A stretch of DNA of 64,000 bases from Nonomuraea indica. Lineage in GTDB: Bacteria; Actinomycetota; Actinomycetes; Streptosporangiales; Streptosporangiaceae. The stretch lies in NCBI RefSeq assembly GCF_002850745.1, contig NZ_KZ559479.1, positions 142,414 to 206,413 on the forward strand, given 5' to 3'. The notes below the pieces were generated by a model. That model did not search any database, was not told the DNA's origin, and saw only the letters and a list, made by a program, of their open reading frames with translations. The position numbers were made by a program, and so were the translations under genes. Positions 1 to 8,544 of the stretch are shown piece after piece (position 1 is the first letter of the stretch; every line of letters begins with the position of its first letter).

Positions 1-1236
1 GGGCGCGAGAAGGCGGTGGCCGAGGACGTAGGTGCGCGCGCCGCCGCTGACCGTCACCCGCAGGACGGACCGCCGCACCAGAGCCCGCAGCACCGCGTTG
101 GGCATGCCTGCGGTTTCGGCGGGACCTTCCGCCAGCGTGCCGGCCGCTCCTGACGGGGCGACCAGGTGGGTGGCCAGCCACCCGCACAGGCGGACGGGGT
201 CATGGTCGAATGCGGCCGCCACCCGCCAGATCGCATCCCACAGCACGCCACGGATCGCGCCGTCGGTCACCCCCGACGGGTCGCCGCCCGACGGGTCGGC
301 GGCTGCTCCCACGGGACCGCCTGGCGGATCGCCCGATGCAAGGGCGCCAGGTGCCGGGTCGCCGGGTGCCGGGGTGACGGCTGACGAGGTGACGGCTGAC
401 GGGGTGCCGGGAGGCGCGCCATGGCCCTGGGGCCAGGTGCGCCACAGCCACAGGCACGTGGCCTGCAACTGCCACGGCTGCACCGCCTCCAGGTGCTCGC
501 TCGCCCGCACGCGGCCGGTCTCGTCGACGATCCGCTCCGTGGCCAGGTCGTCGGCCAGCGCCTCGGCCGTGGCCGGGGGAACGACGCGGCCCGCGTCGCG
601 CAGGGGGCGGCCCAGCGCCTCGGCCGCCGCCGCGGGGGCGAGCCCGCCCAGCCCGAACAGGGCGATGTCGGGGAAGAGCCCCTCCGCCTCGCCGAGGAAG
701 GCGTCGAGCCAGTCGTCGCGGATGCACAGCAGCAGGTGGACGTGCCGGGCCGGGGCGAGCAGGCCGAGAAGCTCGCGCCGCGCGGCGTCACGGTCGCCCG
801 CGTAGGCGTCCTCGAGCTGGTCGACGGCCGCGAGGACGGGCCGGGAAGGGCGCCCGGCCCGCCGCAGGAACCGGTGGACGCCCGCCGGGGGCAGCGACGT
901 GTCCGGCACCCAGCTCCGCAGCAGCGCGCGGACGAGCGGGTTGGCCGACGGGATCGCCGCCTCCGGGAACACCGGTCCGGCCGTTACTCCGCCCACCGGA
1001 AGCACATCTGCCCCAATTCGCCGCAAAAGGGGTAGAACACCGGCATGAAGAAGGGAGGATTTCCCTATTCCGGAAGGCCCGTGCAGAACCGTCAATGCCC
1101 GGGTGCGCCAAAGCGCTGCGAGCTGCGCGGACTCCTGAGCGCGTCCCCTGAACAGGCCCTCTTCCGTCGACCGGTAAGGGCGCAAGCCAGGAAACGGGCA
1201 GGCGGTATTGGGGGCCATCACGTTGTTCGCGGCCAT
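1..1236 (-). CDS. nSTAND-type NTPase, C-terminus outside window
   Basis: A P-loop NTPase of the STAND class (novel STAND, nSTAND1-like), at least 412 residues and running off the left edge. The N-terminus carries the family's PYR...GLFRGR entry motif (residues 20-32), then Walker A GPSGIGKSS (about 53-61) and a Walker B-like stretch PVLAAVDQLED ending near residue 143. A Pro/Gly/Ser/Thr-rich linker follows at about 272-322. The ATG at 1236 has AAGG eight bases upstream; a second ATG lies six codons in. It is co-directional with, and 127 bp downstream of, the FxsA-like peptide gene, so the two may be co-transcribed. STAND proteins usually act as ligand-gated switches in signalling or defence; the sensor portion is not visible here. 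Its role beside an Fxs-type locus is inference. Confidence 0.75.
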   Translation of the reverse strand, partial: MAANNVMAPNTACPFPGLRPYRSTEEGLFRGRAQESAQLAALWRTRALTVLHGPSGIGKSSLLHAGVLPLLRRIGADVLPVGGVTAGPVFPEAAIPSANPLVRALLRSWVPDTSLPPAGVHRFLRRAGRPSRPVLAAVDQLEDAYAGDRDAARRELLGLLAPARHVHLLLCIRDDWLDAFLGEAEGLFPDIALFGLGGLAPAAAAEALGRPLRDAGRVVPPATAEALADDLATERIVDETGRVRASEHLEAVQPWQLQATCLWLWRTWPQGHGAPPGTPSAVTSSAVTPAPGDPAPGALASGDPPGGPVGAAADPSGGDPSGVTDGAIRGVLWDAIWRVAAAFDHDPVRLCGWLATHLVAPSGAAGTLAEGPAETAGMPNAVLRALVRRSVLRVTVSGGARTYVLGHRLLAP

Positions 1237-1363
1237 GACCAGTACCTTGCGACGGTGGACACTGCAGCAACGATAGAGGAAACGCCGGGGCCGGCGGGTG
1301 ACTTGCGCAGGTCGTCGTGGCGTCGCAGGGCCCACGGCGGGGCCTGGCGCGGACGCCCGCGCA

Positions 1364-1558
1364 TCACTGCTGCTCGTCGGGTGGCCGGGACGACGGCGGG
1401 TCGCCGCCGAACAGCGGCTCCGCCGGATCGGCGTCGGCGGCCAGAATGCGCATGACCACCTGATGGAGACGCCGCTGCCCGATCGATCCCATGGCGGACA
1501 GCGATAAATCGGTCAAATCGACAATTTCGGTCTCGACGTCGCGCGGAGAATGCGCCAT
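1364..1558 (-). CDS. FxsA-like RiPP precursor peptide, atypical C-terminus
   Basis: A 64-residue peptide. The segment TEIVDLTDLSLSAMGSI and the following amphipathic RRLHQVVMRIL resemble the leader of FxSxx-COOH precursors (FxsA), which read roughly VDL-x3-L-x-L ... L-x2-ALRRVL. Known FxsA peptides end in Phe-x-Ser-x-x; this one has a single aromatic residue (F50, in LFGGDPP) and continues to a polar Pro-rich tail ending DEQQ, so the canonical core is absent. An AAGGAG-like ribosome binding site lies about 11 bases before the ATG. It is divergent from the FxsT-like gene and followed by the STAND NTPase. The family assignment is from pattern memory and the small size makes it uncertain; it could instead be a degenerate or differently modified precursor. 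Confidence 0.6.
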   Translation of the reverse strand: MAHSPRDVETEIVDLTDLSLSAMGSIGQRRLHQVVMRILAADADPAEPLFGGDPPSSRPPDEQQ

Positions 1559-1694
1559 CGTGGCCCGATCTCCTTCCGTTCACCCCGGTAATCATCATCA
1601 CTTGCCCATCATGGTCTTGGCTACCGTCTTCCTTGCTCAAAAACCGCGGCGTTCATGTCTACGATGACTGTGTGCTGAGTTTTATGGAGCGGAC

Positions 1695-4199
1695 ATGACC
1701 GAGATGCGGCGCAGGCCTCACGTGTGGGGGCGGGTTCCGCCTCGCAACAAGGACTTCACCGGACGTGAGGAGCTGCTCGAACAGCTTCGCCGCGGGGTCA
1801 GTGGTGGCGTCACGGCGGTGCTGCCCACCGCGCTCCACGGACTCGGCGGAGTAGGCAAGACGCAAATCGCAGCAGAGTACGCACATCGGTATAAATCGGA
1901 CTATGACGTGGTCTGGTGGGTCCCGTCGGACCAGCCCCTGCTGATCGCCTCGTCGATCGCCCGGCTCGCCCCCTATCTCAGCCTGCCCAAGGCCAACGAG
2001 ATCGGCGTGGCCGACGCCGCCGAAGCGGTGATCGAGGCACTGCGCAAGGGCGAGCCGTACGAGCGGTGGCTGCTGATCTTCGACAACGCCCACGCGCCCG
2101 AGTCGATCATGGAGTTCGTGCCCGACGGGCCGGGCGGCGTCCTGATCACCTCCCGCAACTTCGCCTGGAACGGCGTCGTGGAGACCCTGACCGTCGACGT
2201 CTTCTCCCGTGCCGAGAGCCGGCAGTTCCTGGACCGGCGGGTGCCCGGCATCGTCGGCAGCGAGGCCGACGCGCTCGCCGAGGCGCTCGGCGACCTGCCG
2301 CTCGCCCTCGACCAGGCCGGCGCGCTGCAGTCCGAGACCGGCATGCCGGTCACCGAATACCTGGCCCTGCTCCGCAACCAGACCGGCAAGCTGCTGGCCG
2401 AGGGCCGGCCGATGGAGTACGACGTGCCGCTGACGGCGACGTGGGCGCTGTCGGTGGCCACGCTGCGCGAGGAGCAGCCCGACGCCGTCGAGCTCCTGCA
2501 CCTGCTGGCCTTCTTCGGCGCCGACCCGATCCCGCGCGACGTCCTCAGCACCAGCCGGGGCACGGTGGAGCCGCCCCTGTCGGACATCCTCGACGACCCG
2601 CTCCGGTTCAGCCGCGCCGTCGGCGCGCTCGGCCGCTACGCGCTCGTGCAGATCGACCGGGAGCACCAGACGCTCCTGGTCCATCGCCTGGTGCAGGCTC
2701 TGTTGCGCGAGGACGTCAGCGACAGCGACCGCGACAGGTTCCGGCACAACGTGCGGCGGCTCCTGGCGGAGGCGGTGCCGAGCGAGCCGGACGACACCGC
2801 CACCTGGCCGGCGTTCGCGCGGCTCATGCCGCACCTGGGGCCCGCGGAGATCGCGCAGTCCGCCGACCCGGCGGTCCGGCCGCTGCTGCACGACGTGGTC
2901 CGCTACCTCTACCAGTCGGGCAACGCGCCGGGAGCGCTGGCCCTGGCCCGCGAGTGCGTCGAGGCGTGGCAGGCCGACCCCACCCCCAACCCGCGCGACC
3001 TGTGCACGATGAAGCGGCACCTGAGCATCTCGCTGCGGTTCGTGGGCCGCTACCGCGAGGCGTTCGAGGTGGGCTCGCAGGCCCTCGCCGAGGCCGAGCG
3101 AGACCTGGGCCCCGACGACGAGGAGACGCTGCGGCTGACCAACAACCACTGCACGGACCTGCGGGCGATGGGCCTGTTCGCCGACTCGTTCGCGCTCAGC
3201 TCCGCGGCGGTGGAGCGGCACCGCGCCGCCTTCGGCGAGATGGACGAGCGCACCCTCCGCATGCGCACCAGCCTGGCCCTCGACCTCACGCTCACCAGCC
3301 GGTACGAGGAGGCCGAAGGCCTGCTCAAGCACGTCTACAGCGCGCTGCGCGACCTGTACGGTACCCCCAACCACCCCACGGCCCAGATCGTCATGAACAA
3401 CCTGGTCCGGGTCATCAGGCTGCGCGGCGACTACGCCGAGGCGCGTGAGCTCGGCGAGGACGTCTACGCGGTCGGGGTGGCGACCCTCGGCGCCGACCAC
3501 CCGACCACGCTGCGGGCCGCCGGCGACCTGGCCATCGCGATGCGCAAGGCCGAAGGCGGCTCCGAAGAGGTCGTGGCCTACGTCGAGGACCTCGTGCAGC
3601 GCTACCGGCGCCTGATGGGCGACCAGCATCCGGACAAGCTCGCCGCCGAGATGGCGCTGATCAACGCCTACCGCGAGGCGAGGCGGGTGGAGGCGGCGGT
3701 GCCCGTCGCGGAGCTGGTCACGCTGGCCTACGGGAAGATCAACGGCCCGGACCACCCCTACACCCACGGCTGCCGCGGCAACCTGGCCCTGCTGATGAGG
3801 CTGCTGGGGGAGCATGAGAGGGCGCGGGAGCTGCACGAGCTCTCGGCGAGACGGCTCAGCGAGCTGCTCGGGCCGGCCCACCACTACACGCTCACGGCGA
3901 TGCTCGGCCTCATCGCGGACCTGTCGGCGCTCGGCAGGTGGGACGAGGCGGTGTCGGCGGGGGAGGAGACCCTCCAGCACCTGCGGCAGCTGCTCGGCCC
4001 CGACCACCCGATGGTGCTGGGCTGCGTGGCCAACCTGGCGCTGGACCTGACCCGGCTCGGCAAGGAGGAGGCGGCGCGGCAGCTGCGGGACAAGGCGCTG
4101 GGCCGCCTGCAGCGGCGGCTCGGCGCCGGACACGCGTCGGTGCTCGCCATCACGAACGGCGAACGGCTCGACTTCGACTTCGACCCGCCGCCGATCTGA
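1695..4199 (+). CDS. fxsT: FxSxx-COOH system NB-ARC/tetratricopeptide protein (FxsT-like)
   Basis: An 834-residue STAND/AP-ATPase. It opens with the characteristic VWGRVPPRNKDFTGRE (10-25), followed by Walker A GLGGVGKT (49-56), Walker B LLIFDN (126-131), GGVLITSRN (147-155) and a GLPL-like DLPLALDQAG (200-209). A helical region and a run of tetratricopeptide repeats fill about 380-820. This order matches FxsT of FxSxx-COOH peptide systems; many relatives carry an extra N-terminal domain that is absent here. A GGAG ribosome binding site sits seven bases before the ATG. It is divergent from the FxsA-like peptide and convergent with the HExxH protein. Its function in Fxs systems is not established; recognition of a signal or of the peptide by the TPRs is a reasonable guess. 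Confidence 0.82.
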   Translation: MTEMRRRPHVWGRVPPRNKDFTGREELLEQLRRGVSGGVTAVLPTALHGLGGVGKTQIAAEYAHRYKSDYDVVWWVPSDQPLLIASSIARLAPYLSLPKANEIGVADAAEAVIEALRKGEPYERWLLIFDNAHAPESIMEFVPDGPGGVLITSRNFAWNGVVETLTVDVFSRAESRQFLDRRVPGIVGSEADALAEALGDLPLALDQAGALQSETGMPVTEYLALLRNQTGKLLAEGRPMEYDVPLTATWALSVATLREEQPDAVELLHLLAFFGADPIPRDVLSTSRGTVEPPLSDILDDPLRFSRAVGALGRYALVQIDREHQTLLVHRLVQALLREDVSDSDRDRFRHNVRRLLAEAVPSEPDDTATWPAFARLMPHLGPAEIAQSADPAVRPLLHDVVRYLYQSGNAPGALALARECVEAWQADPTPNPRDLCTMKRHLSISLRFVGRYREAFEVGSQALAEAERDLGPDDEETLRLTNNHCTDLRAMGLFADSFALSSAAVERHRAAFGEMDERTLRMRTSLALDLTLTSRYEEAEGLLKHVYSALRDLYGTPNHPTAQIVMNNLVRVIRLRGDYAEARELGEDVYAVGVATLGADHPTTLRAAGDLAIAMRKAEGGSEEVVAYVEDLVQRYRRLMGDQHPDKLAAEMALINAYREARRVEAAVPVAELVTLAYGKINGPDHPYTHGCRGNLALLMRLLGEHERARELHELSARRLSELLGPAHHYTLTAMLGLIADLSALGRWDEAVSAGEETLQHLRQLLGPDHPMVLGCVANLALDLTRLGKEEAARQLRDKALGRLQRRLGAGHASVLAITNGERLDFDFDPPPI

Positions 4200-4283
4200 G
4201 CACCGCCGCCCATCTGAGCACCGCCGCCCACCTGGCACCGCTGCCGCCCTGAGCACCGCTGCCGCCCTGAGCACCGCCGCGCC
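4192..4283. repeat. degenerate tandem repeat after fxsT
   Basis: The unit ctgagcaccgccgcc recurs four to five times with small changes, beginning at the fxsT stop codon, which itself lies inside the first unit. It occupies most of the gap between the convergent fxsT-like and HExxH genes. It looks like local replication slippage; no function is evident. Confidence 0.6.
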
Positions 4284-4331
4284 TGACAGCGCCACCGCCC
4301 CGACCTGACACCGTGGTCGCTCTCGGTGCCG

Positions 4332-5582
4332 CTACGCCGGAGGGCGGGTGGCGGCGCCGTAGTCGCGCCGGTGCCGGTCGGCGGCCCGGCGGGCGAGCTC
4401 GACGGCCCGCGGCGGGACGTGTTCGTCCCTGAGGGCGAGCAGCGTGCGCGTCATGCCGTCGAGGAACCTGCGGCCGGTCGGGGTGAGGGCGGAGCTGTCG
4501 TGGATCACCTGCGCGGTGCCGGCCGCGGCCTCGCGCCACCGGGCGAACTCGGCGTGCGCGTCGTCGCCGCCGTCCACGTGCCGCTGCCGCCGCCAGAACT
4601 CCGCGACGCCGAGGTGCGCGTACGTCCCGTGCAGGAGCCCGGTGATGGGCCGTGGGTCGTGCCGCCACGGCGCGTAGTAGCGGATCCGAGGATCTCCCGC
4701 GACCAGGTCGACGAGATAGAGCAGCGTGGTCAGCTTGGCGTGCTGCACCTCGTGCGCGAGCGTCGCGGCCAGCGCGGTGGCGCCGCGCGGCCGGGCGAGC
4801 GCCACGCAGCCGAACGTGGTGCGCGAGGTGCCGCTGGCCGCCCACACCGTGCCCGACAGGGGGACGACCACCGAGATCATCGAACTGATCTCGGCGGCCG
4901 TGGCCGGGTGGTGGTCGCGCAGGATCCGCCACGCCTCCTGGAAGAGCTCCCGCCACCGTGCGACCTCGGCCTCGGACAGCCGCGGCGCCAGATGGCCGAT
5001 GGCGGGGAACCGGTGCGGGTCGAGGTCGTCGAGCGTGATGCGCAGGTCGCCGTGCGGGTGCTCGGCGATGATCGTGCGCAGCCCCTGCCAGCCCGCCCCG
5101 CCGGCCTCGGCCCGTGACGCCGGAGTGACGAAGGAGGCCGCGGGCGGGACGACCCGGACCAGGCAGTCTCCGGGGCCGACCGAGGCGCGGCCGAGCGAGG
5201 GCAGCATGACGCCGCCCCCGCGCCCGGACAGCGAGACCTCGAAGCGCAGGCCCGCCCGTAACGCCGCGGCGGCGGCCAGGGCGCCCATCTGGGCCGGGTG
5301 CCCGCCGCCGGTCCGAAGGCCGCGCAGGGCGGACAGCGCCCACGCCCCCACGGCCGGATAGCGCAGCAGCGGGTCGACCCGCTCCGGCGCGGCGTCGTGC
5401 ATGCGGGCCAGCGCGTCGAAGGCGTCACGGACCGCACCGGACCCCGCGCCGTCGGCCACGGCCCGCAGGAGCACCAGGTGGCGGTCACGGGCGGCGGCGG
5501 CCAGGAAGCGGCCCGCCGCGGAACCACCCCGTCCGCTCGCCAGGGCCTCGAACATGTGGTGCGGAATCACCAGACGATTCAC
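4332..5582 (-). CDS. HExxH-type peptide beta-hydroxylase family protein
   Basis: A 416-residue protein with the motif AHEVQHAKL (HExxH at 277-281) in the context seen in the mod_HExxH family, originally described as a domain fused to or encoded near FxsB radical SAM enzymes and now regarded as iron/2-oxoglutarate-dependent peptide beta-hydroxylases. It starts MNRLVIPHHMFEALASG; I chose the GTG at 5582 because GAGG lies eight bases upstream, whereas the frame extends further without a good ribosome site. It is stand-alone here rather than fused to a maturase. Being next to FxsA-like and FxsT-like genes, its likely substrate is the small peptide at 1364-1558. A zinc protease is the alternative reading of HExxH, but the surrounding sequence does not look like a protease. 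Confidence 0.75.
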   Translation of the reverse strand: MNRLVIPHHMFEALASGRGGSAAGRFLAAAARDRHLVLLRAVADGAGSGAVRDAFDALARMHDAAPERVDPLLRYPAVGAWALSALRGLRTGGGHPAQMGALAAAAALRAGLRFEVSLSGRGGGVMLPSLGRASVGPGDCLVRVVPPAASFVTPASRAEAGGAGWQGLRTIIAEHPHGDLRITLDDLDPHRFPAIGHLAPRLSEAEVARWRELFQEAWRILRDHHPATAAEISSMISVVVPLSGTVWAASGTSRTTFGCVALARPRGATALAATLAHEVQHAKLTTLLYLVDLVAGDPRIRYYAPWRHDPRPITGLLHGTYAHLGVAEFWRRQRHVDGGDDAHAEFARWREAAAGTAQVIHDSSALTPTGRRFLDGMTRTLLALRDEHVPPRAVELARRAADRHRRDYGAATRPPA

Positions 5583-5782
5583 CGGCACGCCCTCGCTTGA
5601 TCGAACAAGCCATGGACGATTATGCCCCGCCCGCCCGCGATCACTCGTGGGGCCCGGACGCCGGACCGAAGGTCCGCCGCCGTGAGAGGGAGAGGGCTTC
5701 CGCTGGACGGATCGCCGGGCGGGCGGCGCTGACTGTGCCATTCGTCCAGCCGCAGGCTTCGTGTCAGAGAAGGCGCAGAATC

Positions 5783-6130
5783 ATGGGGAGTGTGAACGTT
5801 CTGAACGACCGCAGATTCGTGATGGTGAGCTCGACGGCGAGCGAGGTGGACCCGGAGGCGCCCACCGAGTTCAGGTACTGGGAGTCCGACGGGGTGGTGT
5901 GGGGCAGCTACACCGGCGACACCGTCACGGTAGGCCAGTTCGTCGGCACCAGGGACGGCGACTCGATCTCGATCACGTACGTGCACGCGCTGAAGAGCGG
6001 GGGCCGCGCGGTGGGGCAGAGCAGCAGCCGGATCGAGACCGAGCCGGACGGGCGGCTGCGCCTGGTGGAGGAGTTCCAGTTCGACGGCGACGACACCCGC
6101 CACGTGAGCGTGTGCACCGAGGTCGCCTGA
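5783..6130 (+). CDS. conserved small beta-rich protein of unknown function
   Basis: A 115-residue acidic protein dominated by predicted beta strands, beginning MGSVNVLNDRRFVMVSSTAS. It resembles a common actinobacterial family of about 110 residues (pattern NDRRF..VSNTA...FHYRQ.GD.VWATY.GG) that databases often label N-acetylglutamate synthase without enzymatic basis; I would not use that name. No signal peptide, membrane segment or catalytic motif is visible. The chosen ATG has only a weak GAAGG upstream; the frame is open further 5' but the extra sequence is Arg-rich and does not look like protein. It is divergent from the HExxH gene and convergent with the Lrp-type regulator. Confidence 0.7.
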   Translation: MGSVNVLNDRRFVMVSSTASEVDPEAPTEFRYWESDGVVWGSYTGDTVTVGQFVGTRDGDSISITYVHALKSGGRAVGQSSSRIETEPDGRLRLVEEFQFDGDDTRHVSVCTEVA

Positions 6131-6177
6131 CTCGCCCGACACCCTTTCCCGCCGTCCCGCTGCCCGTCGCCCTGCCT

Positions 6178-6201
6178 CGGCCGCCGCTCCGGAGGCGGCC
6201 G
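6178..6201. terminator. bidirectional hairpin between convergent genes
   Basis: Perfect 8-bp arms CGGCCGCC and GGCGGCCG separated by 8 bases lie between the stop codons of the convergent small beta-rich protein and Lrp genes. There is no T-tract, as is usual for actinomycete terminators. Confidence 0.55.
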
Positions 6202-6210
6202 CCCGGACGT

Positions 6211-6849
6211 TCAGTCGTCCTTGCGCAGGGCGGCGCGGCCCTCGGCCGCCCCGACGAAACGCATCTTGCCGAGCGGCACATCCCCGCGCTGCTCCTCCTG
6301 GACGGGCCGGCGCGCAGGGCGGGTCTTGTCGCGGTCGCTGGGCAGCACGTACGGCCGCTTGAGCACCTCGTCCAGGATGAACACCGTCTCCGTCGCCTTC
6401 ACGGCGGGGATGTTGGCCAGCCGGTCGGTCACCATGGTGTGCACCTCGGCCACGTCCGCCATCCGCACCTGGATCATCGCGTCGTGCTGGCCGGTGGTGA
6501 TCGCGCAGTACTCGACCTCCGGCATCCGGGCCAGCTCGGCCCGGAACTGCCGCCACATCTGCTGCCGCACGGTCACGAAGATCAGCGCGGTGATGCCGAG
6601 ACCGGTCCGGACGTGGTCGATCTCGGCGGTGAAACGCTTGATCACGCCGTCGGCGCGCAGCGCCTCGAACCGGGTGTAGGCGTTGGCCCGGGAGATGCCC
6701 ACCCGTTCGGCGAGCGAGGAGACCGAGATCCTGCCGTTGTCCCGCAGGACCTCGAGGATCTTCAGATGGGTGGCGTCCAGGTCGAGGCCGATGCCGATCC
6801 GTCCAGACGGACCACCACCACTGCCCCCATGGCTGGAAATATCACTCAT
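6211..6849 (-). CDS. Lrp/AsnC-family transcriptional regulator
   Basis: A 212-residue regulator. After a Gly/Ser-rich lead of about 20 residues it has the AsnC winged-helix domain (LDLDATHLKILEVLRDNGRI, then the recognition part VSSLAERVGISRANAYTRFEAL), followed by the alpha/beta RAM sensor domain (about 90-175) and a basic tail rich in Arg and Lys. AAGGGG lies six bases before the ATG. It is transcribed divergently from the oligopeptide transporter operon across a 108-bp gap, so it most likely controls that operon in response to an amino acid or peptide-derived ligand. A TATATA stretch at about 6870 is a plausible -10 for its own promoter. Effector specificity cannot be read from the sequence. 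Confidence 0.9.
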   Translation of the reverse strand: MSDISSHGGSGGGPSGRIGIGLDLDATHLKILEVLRDNGRISVSSLAERVGISRANAYTRFEALRADGVIKRFTAEIDHVRTGLGITALIFVTVRQQMWRQFRAELARMPEVEYCAITTGQHDAMIQVRMADVAEVHTMVTDRLANIPAVKATETVFILDEVLKRPYVLPSDRDKTRPARRPVQEEQRGDVPLGKMRFVGAAEGRAALRKDD

Positions 6850-6957
6850 CGTTACCCCTTCGCTCGATATATACGTCTCAGTAACTACACAGCGCCTGGA
6901 CGTTCTGCCGGACAATCCTCGACATCTTTCGGCTAATCGTCCATCTGGAGGACAACC

Positions 6958-8532
6958 ATGGCGACCCGCTCCCAGACGGCGGCAGTGCTGCTCGCCGGTG
7001 CTCTCGCCCTCGCCGCCTGCGGAAGCGGCGGCGCCCAGGCCCCAGCCGCCCAGAGCGGCGCGAAGACGCTCGTCATCGACACGTCCTTCGACCTCAAGAC
7101 GGCCGACCCCGGCCGGACGTACGAGCCGACCGGCCTGATCGTCGGCAAGGCCACCTACGAGACGCTGCTCACCTTCGACGGCGGCGACGTCACCAAGCCC
7201 GTGCCGGCGCTGGCGGAGTCGTACGAGCTGTCGGAGGACGGCAAGGTCGTCACCCTCAAGCTCAAGCAGGGCGCCACGTTCGCCGACGGCTCTCCGGTCA
7301 CCGCCGATGACGTGGTGTTCTCCCTGACCCGGGTGCGCGACATGAAGGGTACCCCGTCGTTCCTGCTGGACGGCGTGGAGGTGGCCAAGACCGACGACTC
7401 GACCGTCACCCTGACCTCGAAGCAGGCCAACCCGGCCCTGCCGTACATCCTGCCGAACCCCGCCCTCGGCATCCTCAACAGCAAGGTCGCCAAGCAGAAC
7501 GGCGCCACCGCCGACCCGCAGGACAAGGCCGAGCAGTACCTGAACTCGGCGTCCGCCGGCTCCGGCCCGTACACGATCGAGTCGTTCAACGTCAGCAGCC
7601 AGGTCGTGCTCAAGGCGAACCCGAAGTACTACGGCACCAAGCCCGCCTACGACAAGGTCGTCATCCGCAACGTCGAGGCGGCCACGCAGAAGCTGAACGT
7701 CCAGCGCGGCGACAGCCAGGTGGCGCTCAACCTCTCCGGCGACCAGGTGACCGGCATGCCGGCGAACCTCCAGGTCAAGAAGACCGCGTCGGCCAACGTC
7801 ATCTTCCTGTTCGCCAACCAGAACCAGGAGATCAGCAAGACCACGCCGAACGCCAAGTTCGTCGAGGCGGTGCGCAAGGGCGTCGACTACGCGGGCCTGC
7901 TGGAGCTGGCCGGCGAGGGCGCCACGCAGGCGCCGGGCGTCATCCCGTCGCAGATCCTCGGCGCGCTCGGCGCGGACCAGGCGGCCAAGCGCGACCTGGA
8001 GGGCGCCAAGGCCGCCCTGGCCGCCAGCGGCCTGTCGAACCCGACGGTCAAGCTGGAGTACCCGAGCGAGCTGACGGTCAACGGCCTGTCCTTCCAGCCG
8101 CTGGCCGAGCGCATCCAGGCCAACCTCAAGGAGGTGGGCATCACGGTGGACCTGAACCCCGCGCCGGTCACCACGGCACTGGACAACTACCGCAACGGCA
8201 AGGAGGAGATGGGCCTGTGGTACTGGGGCCCGGACTACCCGGACCCGAGTGACTACCTGGTCTTCCTGCCGGGCAAGACGGTCGGCGAGCGGGCCGGGTG
8301 GAAGGCCGGCTCGGACAAGACGGTCGAGGAGTCGGGCGAGAAGGCGGCGGCGGCCGTGGGCGACGACCTGCGCAAGCAGGCCTACGCCGACATGCAGGCC
8401 AAGCTCAACGCCTCCGGCCCGTTCATCCCGCTCATCCAGCCCAGCCAGAACATCGTCACGGCCGCCTCGGTGACGGGCCTCGAGTACCACCCGGTGTGGA
8501 CCGTGGACGTCGCCGACCTCGGCGCCAAGTAG
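6958..8532 (+). CDS. ABC transporter family 5 solute-binding lipoprotein
   Basis: A 524-residue extracellular binding lipoprotein of the oligopeptide/nickel (family 5) class. The N-terminus is a short signal peptide ending in the lipobox LAAC with the lipidated Cys at 21. Family marks include SYELSEDGKVVTLKLKQGATFADGSPVTADDVVFSL and the C-terminal NIVTAASVTGLEYHPVW region. A GGAGG ribosome site precedes the ATG. It is the first gene of a five-gene transport operon and should deliver a peptide or peptide-like substrate to the two permeases downstream. The substrate cannot be deduced; the linked M24-fold protein and Lrp regulator point to peptides or amino-acid derivatives. Confidence 0.92.
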   Translation: MATRSQTAAVLLAGALALAACGSGGAQAPAAQSGAKTLVIDTSFDLKTADPGRTYEPTGLIVGKATYETLLTFDGGDVTKPVPALAESYELSEDGKVVTLKLKQGATFADGSPVTADDVVFSLTRVRDMKGTPSFLLDGVEVAKTDDSTVTLTSKQANPALPYILPNPALGILNSKVAKQNGATADPQDKAEQYLNSASAGSGPYTIESFNVSSQVVLKANPKYYGTKPAYDKVVIRNVEAATQKLNVQRGDSQVALNLSGDQVTGMPANLQVKKTASANVIFLFANQNQEISKTTPNAKFVEAVRKGVDYAGLLELAGEGATQAPGVIPSQILGALGADQAAKRDLEGAKAALAASGLSNPTVKLEYPSELTVNGLSFQPLAERIQANLKEVGITVDLNPAPVTTALDNYRNGKEEMGLWYWGPDYPDPSDYLVFLPGKTVGERAGWKAGSDKTVEESGEKAAAAVGDDLRKQAYADMQAKLNASGPFIPLIQPSQNIVTAASVTGLEYHPVWTVDVADLGAK

Positions 8533-8544
8533 GGCCCGCGCACC

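Noticed and set aside
1659..4295. Long open frame (878 codons) antisense to the FxsT-like gene
   Set aside because: It is a product of high GC with few stop codons; its translation is low-complexity Val/Arg/Gln/His-rich, while the plus strand encodes a coherent NB-ARC/TPR protein.
4332..5582. HExxH protein as a zinc protease
   Set aside because: The residues around HEVQHAKL and the neighbours (FxsA-like, FxsT-like) fit the peptide hydroxylase family better, and no third zinc ligand arrangement of a known peptidase clan was recognised.
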